A stretch of DNA of 64,000 bases from Sipunculus nudus (GCA_026874595.1 CM049310.1:54317058-54381057); one strand, 5' to 3'. Shown: positions 1 through 13,309, counted from the first letter of the stretch. Numbers and translations: made by a program. The notes: a model not told the origin generated them from the letters alone.

Positions 1-1370
1 TTTGAGACCTTTCAAAATGTAAACATCTGTTAACAAGGCACAAATCGTAAAGACTGGACCTAGAATCTTAATTCTTGACACACTGTGAGGTCCATGAAAA
101 ATATCTTTGGAAACCAGAAATTAGGTCTCTGTTAACCATATCCTTCGAGCTATGGGGCCCTTAAGTACCCCCCCCCCAGAGTAGTCAAAAATTTCATACA
201 AAAACTTCAATATCTCAATTACTACATCACTGATGGTCATGATTTTTGGCATACATATTGATCATGAGATGTTCCAACAGTTCCTGCAGACTTGTGGCGC
301 CACCTTTATTTTTCGATTTTTTACGATATTTTTCCTCTATTTTTGAGACCTTTAAGGATGCTGTCATCTGTTAACATTGCACAAATCATAACGAATGGAC
401 CTAGAATCTTCATTCTCAACACAATGAGAGACCTATGAAAAGTCTCCATGGAAACCAGAAATTAGGTCTCTGTTACCCATATTCTTCGAGCTATGGAGCC
501 CCAAATTACCCCCAAGAAAAGTAAAAAATTTCATACAAAAACTTCAATATCTCATTAACTATTTGACTGATGGTCATGATTTGTGGCATAACTATTGATC
601 ATGAGATGTGTCATCACTTCCTGCAGACTGGTGGTGCCACCTTTATCGTTCGTTTTTTTACAATTTTTTCCTCTATTTTATGAGACCTTTAAGGATGCTG
701 TCATCTGTTAGCATGGCACAAATCGTAACGACTGGACCTAGAATCTTCATTCTTGACACACTGAGAGGTCCATGAAAAATATCCTTGGAAACCAGAAATT
801 AGGTATCTGTTAACCATATCCTTTGAGCTATTGGGCCCCAAAGTAACCCCCCCCCCCCCCATCCCCAGAGAAGTCAAAAATTTCATACAAAAACTTCAAT
901 ATCTCAATAACTACATCACTGATGGTCATGATTTTTGGCATACATATTGATCATGAGAGGTTCCATCAGTTCCTGAAGACTGGTGGCGCCACCTGTATTT
1001 TTCGATTTTTTACGAATTTTTTTCTCTATTTTTGAGACCTTTAAAAATGTGAACATCTGTTAACAAGGCACAAATCGTAACGACTGGACTTAGAATCTTC
1101 ATTCTTGACACACTGAGAGGTCCATGAAAAATCTCCTTGGAAACCAGAAATTAGGTCTCTGTTACCCATATCCTTCCAGCTATGGGGCCCCAAACTACCC
1201 CCCAGAAAAGTAAAAAATTTCATACAAAAACTTCAATATCTCATTAAATACTTGACTGATGGTCATGATTTTTGGCATACATATTGATCGTGAGATGTTC
1301 CATCACTTCCTGCAGACTGGTGGCGCCACCTGTATCGTTCAATTTTTTACGAATTTTTTTCTCTATTTTT
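1..1370 (+). repeat. Higher-order tandem repeat, four ~340-bp monomers (first block)
   Basis: Monomers begin at GAGACCTTT near positions 4, 345, 682 and 1034. They differ from each other but recur in the same A-B-C-D order in the block at 3991-7300. Each carries a conserved line including ACCTAGAATCTTCATTC, a C-run of variable length, and a 3' part with GGTGGCGCCACC or a variant. The small minus-strand ORFs here (701-886, 1041-1223) repeat with the monomers and are not genes. Confidence 0.95.
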
Positions 1371-3990
1371 AGCTCAGCTGACTATAAGTCATCTGAGCTA
1401 TAGTCGTGGTCCATTGTCCGTCGTCCGTCCGTCTGTCCGTCCGTCCGTCCGTCCGTCCGTCCGTCCGTCCGTAGATGTGGCACGTTTTGAAACCGTAAGA
1501 CCTAGGAATCCAAAATTCAGCATAATGTTAGATGTCCCCAAGATCTCCTACCAAGCCGAAAACTGGGTCTTTGCGACTTCATTCCTTTGAGAAATTAAGG
1601 AAAAACCTCAATTTTTTATTAAAAACCTATTTTCACACTTTAGGACTGCCTAATATCAAAACCACTCATCTGTTTTTCCTCATATTTCCTATAAATTATC
1701 CTCTATATAATTCCTATGTACATGCCAGAAATTAGGTCTGTATTATTTAATTTAAAAAAGTTATGGGCCCAAACATAATGCATTTTGTAAATAATCAGGA
1801 AAGAAATTTTATCACTTAACACAAAACTTGTTAAAGCTAAGCACTTTTTTTCCAGTAATATTACTTTTATTAATCAAAATTAAATTGTATACCCAAAATT
1901 AGATCAAAATCTTTTAAATTTTTAAAAATATTAGCAAAAATAAAAAAATTGGTACCTTAAATTTTGCCCAACTTTGACCATGGCACGTTTTTTTGCTGTA
2001 ACTGCTGTGGATTTAATTTTCACAGCATGTTTTTGTTAGCATTTCAACTGTTAACACCAAAAATTTGAAACCAGTTGATCAAAAACTGTAGATTTTATTT
2101 AAGTTTTCAAGCACCATGTCACATATTGCTAGTGTTATGCAGTTTGCTAGAGCTCAGCTCCCGAGCTTCAGCTCTAAGTTCCTTAAATTTGGCATACAGT
2201 TAGATTTCTCCAAAATCCCCTACCATGCCAAGAATTTGGTCACTAGGACTTAATTCCTTCGAGATATCAAAGAAAAACTTAATTTTTCCATTAAAAACCC
2301 AATGTTACACTTTTATACTGCCTAATATCAAAACCACTGATCTGACTTTGATCATATATAATATTCATATTTTTCTATACATTCACTATGCACATGCCAG
2401 AAATGATGTCAGTATTGTGTATTTTTTTTAAGTTATGGGCCCAAACATAATGCACTTTGTAAAAAATCAAGAAATATATTTACTCCCATAACAAGGGCAT
2501 TGCTGAAGCTAGAGATTTTTTTTGTCAGGGATGTAACATTATTTAATCAAGATTCAATTGAATACCCAAAATTAGTTCTGAATTTTTCAAATTTTATAAG
2601 TTATTAGTATAAATATAAAATTAGTACCTTAAATTTTGCCCAACTGTGACCAAGGCACGTTTGTTTCCCGTGAGCACTGTTGATATAATTTTCATATCAT
2701 GCACACATGAGGATTTCAGCTTTTTAGTTTAGAAAGCTGAAAGAAATTTGCCAAATATTGTAGCTTTTATTAATGTTTTTTATGAGACCCTGTCAGACTT
2801 TGGCTCTCTCCAGCCCCTCTTGAGTCACCTGTATGTTGACCTTTCATCAAATTATGCACGCTTGAGGGGAGAATCCAGGCAGCTTATGGCCAGCCACAGT
2901 TGATCCAGGTGTTCAACCCAACTCATCTAGTAGTTTTAACCAACAACATAACAATAAACAATAAATTAATAAATTTTTATTGGTTTTTAATAACAAATTA
3001 AAGAAAAATAGAAAAGGAATTTGTTAGTTTATAATAACAGGAAATTAACTTGCAGTTACTGATGATATAAGAATCTTGTATCGATGGGTAGAATGTCACA
3101 TATTCCAAATAACACCATGCAGTCACCTATGGCATTTTTCAGTTCATTTTAAATGATAAAGAAGTAAATCATATTATTCATTACTAATCATTAAGGATTA
3201 TATGAAGGAAATTAATGATAGACAAAGATGCAGTTGATAATATTAATCTAGATTCCTACTGTGTCTAGTGTGTACATTGATGTGAAATTAGTCCAAAATG
3301 AATTTTTTACAGTTATTTTTTAATATAAATAAAAGCCATAAAACCAGGTACTTATGATCATTATTTAAATGTGTGAAATTTGTATATTCTGGATTCTCAA
3401 CATCATTGTTTGGTGAAAACTGAATAAATACCAGACATGGTGCGAATACTTTGTAATTGTATTTAAATACGAATATGATTATGTACTCCATTATAAAATT
3501 TCTTGCATAAAGAATGGGAATTCAGGTAAAAATGAAAGTATATGAATACTCGTGCAAATACTTTCAAAATGTATTCATGAATGCATTCATTAATATATTC
3601 TTGAATATTATTTTAATAATCATATCAGTTATATTTCAATTTAAAAAATCATATGATTCTCTTATTATTTTTAATAAAAATTATATTTGGGATAATATTT
3701 GTAATTTTTTTTAATAAATAGTTAAACTCTTATATTATATGTTCTTCTTATAAGTTATATGGCCAAGTCAAAATCTGTGTGACAGTAGTACTCCATTTGT
3801 TAATAAAATAAATGAAATCAATCCTCTTCCCTGTCTCCAAAGGTACTATCAAAATCATACATAAGCTAAACAACAACTCATAATACAGCTTATATTTATT
3901 ACCACACAAAACCAGCATGTGCCTCATTTCTAAATAATATTTTTTTATCATATATAACAGCTGAGCGTCGTGACCCATAGGTCCCTTGTT
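1371..3990 (+). mobile_element. Helentron-like non-autonomous element, family 1, complete copy
   Basis: The 5' end AGCTCAGCTGACTATAAG (1371) forms a terminal hairpin with CTGAGCT at 1393-1399, followed by a (CCGT)n tract at about 1425-1473. The 3' end holds an inverted copy of the 5' end (CAGCTGAGCG, about 3959), a near-palindrome TGACCCATAGGTCC and a final CCCTTGTT. Flanks CTCTATTTTT and GAGACC join to the uninterrupted array sequence seen at 5350-5370, so it sits between T residues with no clear target duplication. T-T insertion, asymmetric inverted ends and a 3' hairpin are known Helentron traits. No Rep/helicase coding sequence is seen. The inside is AT-rich and non-coding. Confidence 0.72.
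1420..1475 (+). repeat. (CCGT)n microsatellite inside family 1 element
   Basis: About a dozen uninterrupted CCGT units after an imperfect GTCCGTCGTCC lead. The same GTCY-type tract occurs at the equivalent place in the copies at 14400, 19637, 21460, 32297 and 54697. Confidence 0.9.
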
Positions 3991-6900
3991 GAGACCTTTC
4001 AAAATGTAAACATCTGTTAACAAGGCACAAATCGTAAAGACTGGACCTAGAATCTTAATTCTTGACACACTGTGAGGTCCATGAAAAATATCTTTGGAAA
4101 CCAGAAATTAGGTCTTTGTTAACCATATCCTTCGAGCTATGGGGCCCTTAAGTACCCCCCCCCCCCCCCAGAGTAGTCAAAAATTTCATACAAAAACTTC
4201 AATATCTCAATTACTACATCACTGATGGTCATGATTTTTGGCATACATATTGATCATGAGATGTTCCATCAGTTCCTGCAGACTTGTGGCGCCACCTTTA
4301 TTTTTCGATTTTTTACGATTTTTTTCCTCTATTTTTGAGACCTTTAAGGATGCTGTCATCTGTTAACATTGCACAAATCATAACGAATGGACCTAGAATC
4401 TTCATTCTCAACACAATGAGAGACCTATGAAAAGTCTCCATGGAAACCAGAAATTAGGTCTCTGTTACCCATATTCTTCGAGCTATGGAGCCCCAAATTA
4501 CCCCCAAGAAAAGTAAAAAATTTCATACAAAAACTTCAATATCTCATTAACTATTTGACTGATGGTCATGATTTGTGGCATAACTATTGATCATGAGATG
4601 TGTCATCACTTCCTGCAGACTGGTGGTGCCACCTTTATCGTTCGTTTTTTTACAATTTTTTCCTCTATTTTATGAGACCTTTAAGGATGCTGTCATCTGT
4701 TAGCATGGCACAAATCGTAACGACTGGACCTAGAATCTTCATTCTTGACACACTGAGAGGTCCATGAAAAATATCCTTGGAAACCAGAAATTAGGTATCT
4801 GTTAACCATATCCTTTGAGCTATTGGGCCCCAAAGTAACCCCCCCCCCCCCCATCCCCAGAGAAGTCAAAAATTTCATACAAAAACTTCAATATCTCAAT
4901 AACTACATCACTGATGGTCATGATTTTTGGCATACATATTGATTATGAGATGTTCCATCAGTTCCTGAAGACTGGTGGCGCCACCTGTATTTTTCGATTT
5001 TTTACGAATTTTTTTCTCTATTTTTGAGACCTTTAAAAATGTGAACATCTGTTAACAAGGCACAAATCGTAACGACTGGACTTAGAATCTTCATTCTCGA
5101 CACACTGAGAGACCTATAAAAAGTCTCCATGGAAACCAGAAATTAGGTCTCTGTTACCCATATCCTTCCAGCTATGGGGCCCCAAACTACCCCCCAGAAA
5201 AGTAAAAAATTTCATACAAAAACTTCAATATCTCATTAACTACATGACTGATGGTCATGATTTTTGGCATACATATTGATCGTGAGATGTTCCATCACTT
5301 CCTGCAGACTAGTGGCGCCACCTGTATCGTTCAATTTTTTACGAATTTTTTTCTCTATTTTTGAGACCTTTCAAAATGTAAACATCTGTTAACAAGGCAC
5401 AAATCATAAAGACTGGACCTAGAATCTTAATTCTTGACACACTGTGAGGTCCATGAAAAATATCCTTGGAAACCAGAAATTAGGTCTCTGTTAACCATAT
5501 CCTTCGAGCTATGGGGCCCTTAAGTACCCCCCCCCCCCAGAGTAGTCAAAAATTTCATACAAAAACTTCAATATCTCAATAACTACATCACTGATGGTCA
5601 TGATTTTTGGCATACATATTGATCATGAGATGTTCCATCAGTTCCTGCAGACTTGTGGCGCCACCTGTATTTTTCGATTTTTTACGATTTTTTTCCTCTA
5701 TTTTTGAGACCTTTAAGGATGCTGTCATCTGTTAACATGGCACAAATCATAACGAATGGACCTAGAATCTTCATTCTCAACACAATGAGATACCTATGAA
5801 AAGTCTCCATGGAAACCAGAAATTAGGTCTCTGTTACCCATATTCTTCGAGCTATGGAGCCCCAAATTACCCCCAAGAAAAGTAAAAAATTTCATACAAA
5901 AACTTCAATATCTCATTAAATACTTGACTGATGGTCATGATTTGTGGCATAACTATTGATCATGAGATGTGTCATCACTTCCTGCAGACTGGTGGTGCCA
6001 CCTTTATCGTTCGTTTTTTTACAATTTTTTCCTCTATTTTATGAGACCTTTAAGAATGCTGTCATCTGTTAGCATGGCACAAATCGTAACGACTGGACCT
6101 AGAATCTTCATTTTTGACACACTGAGAGGTCCATGAAAAATATCCTTGGAAACCAGAAATTAGGTCTCTGTTAACCATATCCTTCAAGCTATTGGGCCCC
6201 AAAGTACCCCCCCCCCCCATCCCCAGAGTAGTCAAAAATTTCATACAAAAACTTCAATATCTCAATAACTACATCACTGATGGTCATGATTTTTGGCATA
6301 CATATTGATTATGAGATGTTCCATCAGTTCCTGAAGACTGGTGGCGCCACCTGTATTTTTCGATTTTTTACGAATTTTTTTCTCTATTTTTGAGACCTTT
6401 AAAAATGTGAACATCTGTTAACAAGGCACAAATCGTTACGACTGGACTTAGAATCTTCATTCTCGACACACTAAGAGACCTATAAAAAGTCTCCATGGAA
6501 ACCAGAAATTAGGTCTCTGTTACCCATATCCTTCCAGCTATGGGGCCCCAAACTACCCCCCAGAAAAGTAAAAAATTTCATACAAAAACTTCAATATCTC
6601 ATTAACTACATGACTGATGGTCATGATTTTTGGCATACATATTGATCGTGAGATGTTCCATCACTTCCTGCAGACTGGTGGCGCCACCTGTATCGTTCAA
6701 TTTTTTACGAATTTTTTTCTCTATTTTTGAGACCTTTCAAAATGTAAACATCTGTTAACAAGGCACAAATCATAAAGACTGGACCTAGAATCTTAATTCT
6801 TGACACACTGTGAGGTCCATGAAAAATATCCTTGGAAACCAGAAATTAGGTCTCTGTTAACCATATCCTTCGAGCTATGGGGCCCTTAAGTACCCCCCCC

Positions 6901-7300
6901 CCAGAGTAGTCAAAAATTTCATACAAAAACTTCAATATCTCATTAACTACTTGACTGATGGTCATGATTTGTGGCATAACTATTGATCATGAGATGTGTC
7001 ATCACTTCCTGCAGACTGGTGGTGCCACCTTTATCGTTCATTTTTTTACGATTTTTTCCTCTATTTTATGAGACCTTTAAGGATGCTGTCATCTGTTAGC
7101 ATGGCACAAATCGTAACGACTGGACCTAGAATCTTCATTCTTGACACACTGATAGGTCCATGAAAAATATCCTTGGAAACCAGAAATTAGGTCTCTGTTA
7201 ACCATATCCTTCAAGCTATTGGGCCCCAAAGTACCCCCCCCCCCCCATCCCCAGAGTAGTCAAAAATTTCATACAAAAACTTCAATATCTCAATAACTAC
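3991..7300 (+). repeat. Higher-order tandem repeat of ~340-bp monomers (second block)
   Basis: Monomer starts lie near 3991, 4337, 4674, 5026, 5363, 5706, 6043, 6392, 6729 and 7070. The order is A-B-C-D, A-B-C-D, then a chimeric A/B monomer and a partial C. Higher-order period is about 1366-1372 bp. Copies in register are far more alike than neighbouring monomers, which is the mark of amplification of a four-monomer unit. Confidence 0.95.
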
Positions 7301-7837
7301 TGGGGGGTCCATGAAACATCTTGGAAACCTGAAATTAGGTCTCTGTTACCCATATCCTTCATGCTCCCCAGAGTAAAGATTTGGTCATCTGTTAACAGAG
7401 CACAAATTATAATGACTTGACCTAGAATCTCCTTTCTTGATATGCTTGGAGGCCCCTGAAAAGTCTCCTTGTGCACCTGAAATTACATCTCTGTTACCCA
7501 TATCCTTCATCCTATGCAGCTTTAAAATACCCCCCAGAATAAACATTTGGTCATCTGTTAACAGGGCACAAATCATAATAACTGGACCTAGAATTTTATT
7601 TTTTGACATGCTGGGAGACCCCTGAAAAGTCATCTTGTAAACCTTGAAAATAGGTGTCTGTTACCCATATCCTTCATGCTACAGAGCTCCATAGTACCCC
7701 AATGAATATTGGATGATTTTATACAAAAGGTCAAGTTTGGAAAAAGTATTTCATTCACATTTGACATTCAGATGATAAAATTACTTTTGTCAATGTCTTC
7801 CTGGTCAGCTGAGCGTCATGACCCCTGGGTCACTTGT
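7301..7837 (+). repeat. Degenerate short monomers and 3' end of the enclosing family 1-type element
   Basis: Two or three diverged monomers of about 167 bp (TGGTCATCTGTTAACAG at 7383 and 7550) lack the second half of the 340-bp monomer. They end with CAGCTGAGCGTCATGACCCC, GGGTCAC and CTTGT at 7833-7837. This is the same 3' terminus as family 1, so the whole array is probably the inside of a very large family 1 element whose 5' end is to the left. Confidence 0.65.
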
Positions 7838-9460
7838 TCCTGTAAGTACTGTGGATTTAATTTTCACAGCATGTATACATAAGGATTTAATCTAATAAAA
7901 TCTGAAATTTGAAAATAAAAGCTGCAAAATTAGGCTAGTTATTGAATTTTTTTGGAGGCTCTTGTTGTATTCCCTTACATTGTCAAGCAGTCCACTTTGA
8001 TGACTGTAGGTCATTCAGTGCACATCTCTATGCTCCCCAGGCTGTTGGCATAATTTTAGATGTCCCCAAAATCTCCTACCATACCGAAAATTGGGTCATT
8101 AGGACTTCGTTCCTTCGAGATATTAAGGAAAAAAAACTCTGTTTACTCACCTAACATGAGAATTGCTGAAACTAGAGACTTTTTTTCAGGAATATAACTA
8201 TTTAATCAAGATTCAATTATTTACCCAAAATTAGATCTGAATTTTGCAAATTTTTCAAGTTATTAGCATAAATAAAAAATCAATACCTTAAATTTTGTCC
8301 AACTTTGGCACTGTTGATTTAATTTTCACAGCATATATACATAAGGATTTAATCTTTTAAAATCTGAAATTTCAAAGAAATTGATTGGAAAGAATAGCTT
8401 TTATTCATGTTTTCATACACCATGTCAAGTGTTGTTTACATCTAGCCCACCTAGTAGTACAGCATTCACTTGCATTATGTAACCCACCCCAGGCAGCTTG
8501 CCTTGGGTCAGCTTGGCCACTACCAGCAGGCTTCCCCTCTGCCCTGCACCACTCCCCCCCCCCCCCCCCCCCAGATGATGCATAAACTAGATGAATGTTA
8601 TTATTTTCTGTATTGATTCATTCTTATTCTAGGCTATGCTACATTTTTGATTTTGTATTGTACCACCAGGGTTACAATGATTAAAGTGTACATTTAATTG
8701 TGTCCACAAAGTGGTGTATTGCTATGAAAGTGTGGATGTTCATGAGATAAGTAATTCCTTACTTTAGAAGAGTAAAAACTTCACCAGGTGTGAAATTGAC
8801 TATTAATTCCAGTAATAAATTAAAACTGGGATAGTAATTAGCACAATGATATTGTTTGTCCCTCATTCAACTAACAGTGTGTATACTTTATTTGAAAAGA
8901 TATTTATTTTATCAAATTTACTGAATCTTTTATTTTATTTTGGTGAATAAAATTAAGCATGTACTGAAAACTCCAATGTGCAAAACTTTTAAAAGTGATT
9001 CAAGGAATATCCTTGTAGATGCCATGTTGTAGCATTATTTTCTTTTAAATTCAGTTTAAACATTTATGATTTAAAAATAATAAAATATATGTGTATGCAT
9101 AATATGACCCAATATGAGCTACACTCTGGATATATGATGATTGCAACTTTTGCAACAATTCTAATATTTTAACTTATAGTTTCAGTTTTTTTCTCTGTAT
9201 ATATAATGATTGCAACTTTTGCAACAATTCTAATATTTTAACTTATATTTTCAGTTTTTTTTATTAAAAATTTATAAAACCTGTAAGTAAAAAAATGATT
9301 CAGGTAAAAACTTCTTAATGGAAAAAGTGGATATGCTTAAAAAAATAGGATTATATATAAACTTAAATGCATTATTCCCTTGAAAGTGAAATAAAGGTAT
9401 TAGTCCATTCTGTCCACTTGCCTGTCCATCTGTAAATGTTCATATGCATGGGTCCCTTGT
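7838..9460 (+). mobile_element. Family 1 element, 5'-truncated copy
   Basis: The sequence follows the inside of the complete copy at 1371-3990 (for example the TGTGGATTTAATTTTCACAG line at 7851, also near 2008) and reaches GCATGGGTCCCTTGT at 9460. A 19-bp poly-C tract interrupts it at 8554-8572. No coding sequence. Near 9133 and 9206 a segment with GATTGCAACTTTTGCAACAA is directly repeated 73 bp apart. Confidence 0.5.
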
Positions 9461-10146
9461 TACCGAGTTACAGGAAGTTGAATTTAGTCATCTGTCAAAA
9501 AAAGCATACTAAAATTACAGTCTCAGAAACGGTTGGAGCTATCATCAACAAATTTTATGCCAATGTTGGTCACATGAGTCATATCTGAAATTGAGATGTT
9601 GGTGGCGCCACCTGCATCAGCCTTTTTTGTACGGGGGTCATCAGTGCCTGTATCATACTGACAGCTACAAAAAACTTCTTCTCTGAAACCGTATGGCCAG
9701 AATATCGCACAGAAATGTTCCTAGGGTAGTGCTTTCTGAAGTTTGTTTAATTGGTCTCAGTTGAGTGACTTTTGGCTGAGTTATGGGAAGCTGAATTTAG
9801 TCATATGCCATAACAGCCCATTTTAGCTCAGTGGCTACAAAGATCTTCTTCTCAAAAACCACTGGGTCAAACTGTTAAATCTCACACATTAATTATCCTT
9901 AGATGTTGATAATGCAAGTTTGTTCAAATGGTTTTGGTTCAGTGATTTTTGGCTGAGTTATGGGAAGCTTAACTTAACCATTTTGCTGTATTTTCCCATA
10001 TGAGTTATAAACCTGCAAAACGTTTTTTTTCTGACGCCACTGAGGCCAATTTGTTGAATATTTTACAAGAATAATCATCTAAATAATTCTTATAATAATT
10101 GTCTTTTATGGCAAAATTGCATTCAATATGCATCTGAAGTAATTTT
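9461..10146 (+). mobile_element. Family 2 Helentron-like element, internal fragment
   Basis: Closely follows 35810-36490 of the large family 2 copy, including GTGGCGCCACCTGCATC and GGGTCATCAGTGCCTGTATC. It begins exactly where the family 1 3' end stops, suggesting that family 1 inserted into a family 2 element. Confidence 0.7.
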
Positions 10147-11464
10147 TAGCAAACCTGTGAGCTAATGCAATTAAGTGGCGGCGTCCGTCGTCTGTACGTT
10201 AACCCATACTATCTCAAAAATGACTGGAGCTAGCATCATGAAATTTAATGCAAAAAATTACCCATTTGAAAAACTCTGCATTTACTTAGTTTTTTAGGGA
10301 AAAAGCTGAAAAACCTTTAAAAGTCATCTTCTTGTAAACGGTCCAGCCAAATTGTTCAATATTTTACAGAAACGATCTTAGAGGCAAGCCCTCTCAAGTT
10401 TGTTCAAATGGTTTAAATTGCATTTGATGAATTTTAGTGGAGTTTCACGAATTTGAACAGTCATTTGGCCAAGTAAGCATACTGACATAGTAATCTCAGA
10501 AATGACAGAAGCTAGCATTACCAAGTATTGTGCAAATGTTTGTCACATTTGAAGTTGCAGATTTCATGGTGCCACCTACACTGACCTTTTTTATGGGCAA
10601 AAAACTCATAATTTTAGCCTCTTTTAGCTTAAAATTTTTATGATGAAACTATCAAGTTGAATCGTTCAATTTTTCAAAAGAATTATTGTCGGACATGGTT
10701 CTTTCAATCATATCAGAAAAGCTTAAGTTGGTCTTATGGCCATTATTATGTCTATTTCAAACTGAGGACTGCAAAACTGTTCTTCTACAAAATTATTGTT
10801 TCAGTTATAACTTTTGTAACATTGCACAAAAATTATTCTTAGATGGCCTTTGTTCAAGTTTACTTGAATGATTTTTGCAGAATTATTGGACCTTTAACAA
10901 TGAAAGAACTGCATCTTTTATTAATCTAGATATTTTGATAAACATTTTTTGAAAATATCAGCTTGAAAAAAAAAATTTTAGCCAAAGTTTTTCAGTATGT
11001 GTAAACAGTACAATGACTACAATGACTTTTGCACAGTGTATGTGCCTGCTTATTTTATACGGAGGAATTTGATATATCAGCCTGAAATTCAGCATATTTA
11101 TACATATCGAATAGCTTTGTCCTATACATTGAAGACTGGTGGTGCCACCTACAATTATTTTTGCACAGTGTGTGTCCCTGTTTATTTCTCAGGAGGGGTT
11201 TGATATATCAGTCTGAACTTGGGCTTATGTATATATCTCTGATAGCTTTGTTGTTTTCAAGACTGGTGGTGCCAGCTACAATCACTTTTGTGTTGTGTGC
11301 ACCCATGCCAAAGTTTCAGCAGTGATGTTTGTGTAATTGTTTCTTATTCAAAATGTTTAGTAATTGCATTGTTCATATACATGAGAAGTAATGGTCCAGC
11401 ATTGAAGCATAATACCTGGTGTATTTCCAAATGCACAGGTTCACATTAGGCCTGCAGGCCTTGT
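10147..11464 (+). mobile_element. Family 2 Helentron-like element, short complete copy
   Basis: Starts with TAGCAAACCTGTGAGC, followed by GGCGTCCGTCGTCTGTACG, and ends with an inverted copy of the start (GCACAGGTTCAC), a perfect 14-bp palindrome AGGCCTGCAGGCCT and CTTGT at 11460-11464. The ends match the larger copy at 35462-39533. No long ORF. Monomers carrying TGGTGGTGCCACC or similar occur at 11138 and 11264. Confidence 0.7.
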
Positions 11465-12168
11465 CTTTTGGAAAAAATGGCACACGTGTATCCTAAAAAA
11501 AAAACAAATTAAAATGGGTTTCCCTATCAAACTCTGGAAAAAATCTGACATTTTTATAAGTTTCGGTCGTAATTTACATTGGTCGAAAAGAAACACGGTG
11601 CTTCCTCAGTAGTATAGCATTAAGTTAATCATTAACTGTCGTACAAAATTGGCCCTAGACCTGACCGAATTTCTGAAAATTTGTTTTTCCAAAAGAAAAG
11701 TTTGTCCCCTGACACTTTTGGAAAAATGGCGCTCTACTGTAGTATGTATTGAAATTAATTATTTTCCAAATGACAGCTTAACTGCACTTTAAATATTACA
11801 TATTATGATATTTGGTTATTTAATTGGTACCTTACATTAAGCATTTGTCTGTGTCACTGTGAGTGTAAGCTTCAGGTGGTGCTTCAGATGCTGACCTATC
11901 TCCTGTGATCCATATTTGGTGCATTGCACTTTTTCTAGGTGCTATGCAGCATGTGGAACCACATATAACTGGTAGTCAGTTTCACTCAATTACTTCACCA
12001 ATTTTAATTAACTATCATGCATATATAATATCAATCACAGAGTGAAGGTTAAACCTCAAGGTCCATTGCTGATAACGACAGACTACAGCTGTCAGTGTGA
12101 TACTAATTAGCGCACGGATCATAACCATTACAAGGATGTGCTCAGAATGCAAAGGAGTGCCAACATTA
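11465..12168. other. Non-coding, no recognised feature
   Basis: AT-rich DNA. A faint internal duplication of TTTTGGAAAAAATGGC/TTTTGGAAAAATGGCGC occurs at 11466 and 11717. Nothing else stands out. Confidence 0.5.
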
Positions 12169-12480
12169 TTGTCCCTCACTTCAGCGGAATGGGGGACATT
12201 GATTTTGGTTTGTCTGTCTGTCTGTCCCTCTGTCTGTCCTTCCATCAGGTTTTTGTTTCTTTGCGATAACTTTCCCAAATATTATCCAATTTCATTCAAA
12301 TTTGGGTCATTGTTTGCTCTCATGCATACATTGGTTGGGATTGGTTTTTGGAGTGTCTGTCTGAAAATTTTTTATCACCAGCTACAAAACAAAAAATATC
12401 CCTTTTGTTCCAATTTACAGCAAAAATTATGACATGTGGAAACATCTTCAAGGGACAATGAAACTATAACCCAGGCTCTT
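12169..12480 (+). repeat. Family 4 dispersed repeat
   Basis: Starts with a TTGTCCC...GGGGGAC stem, then a TTTGTCTGTCTGTCTGTCC tract and TCCATCAGG..TTTG.GATAACTTTCC. The same order occurs at 17066-17290. The small ORFs on both strands (12015-12432) are repeat-derived. Confidence 0.7.
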
Positions 12481-13309
12481 TACATGTGGAGACATCTTCA
12501 GGGAAAATAAAAACTAAAACATATCCAGAATGCACAACAAGAGGCGGAAACAGGTGACATTATTTCCACAAATTTTACTTGTTAACTAAAGTGTAGTGAC
12601 CTACAAGTCTTGATATGAAATCTTGTATAATGTGTTGTATCACATGTGGCTGGTTAATATATCATTATATAAGACATTTGGCTGTGGAAAAATTCATCAT
12701 CATATATTTTTGTTAATAAAACTCTTTTTTTGGACATAGAAAATTGTGATTGATCTTTATTATTTTTTTCACACAAAAAAGAAGAAGATTATTTGTTTTG
12801 GGAGTTTCAGTGTTTCTCTGGACTCTCACCAGATGTCAGTGTGGTCAGCCACAGGAAGATACATGTGACAATAGATTGATTCTGCATCTCAGCAAAAGAA
12901 GTGTTGCCGGCACTCTTTATAGTATTAAAATTGTTGAATACAGTCTAAGTTTTCATATCTACGGTTCTAAACTCAATCTTGTCATGCACAAACAAAAAGC
13001 ACATCATACATGTTAAGTTCAACTGTATTCTTTTCAAATGTACCCTTTCTTTTAATCATGTCACCTGATGAGTTTCAGGGGTATCTGATGTGCCTTGAAA
13101 TACAGAAATCACTTACTTAATAAAAGTCTCACTCTAAAAACTTGGCCAGTGCAGGTTTTTTTAACTAGGTGATATGATGCAAGATTCCTTCATCATTTTG
13201 CAGGTTATATCTACCAGGAATGTGCCTATATGATTCCAGTTGATAACAGTGGGTTAAAGTTTGCTGATCACATGGATGAAAAACTGGTGAATCTACAGTG
13301 AATATGTTT
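12481..13309. other. Non-coding, no recognised feature
   Basis: Contains a duplicated line ACATGTGGAAACATCTTCA / ACATGTGGAGACATCTTCA (12432, 12482) and an ORF at 12750-13016 with no recognisable motif or splice context. Likely upstream intron DNA of the transporter. Confidence 0.5.

Noticed and set aside
701-6244. Repeated 60-61 codon minus-strand ORFs
   Set aside because: Same frame in each array monomer; no start context, domain or splice signals.
12015-12432. ORFs of 87 and 111 codons
   Set aside because: They span a GTCT microsatellite in a dispersed family 4 repeat.
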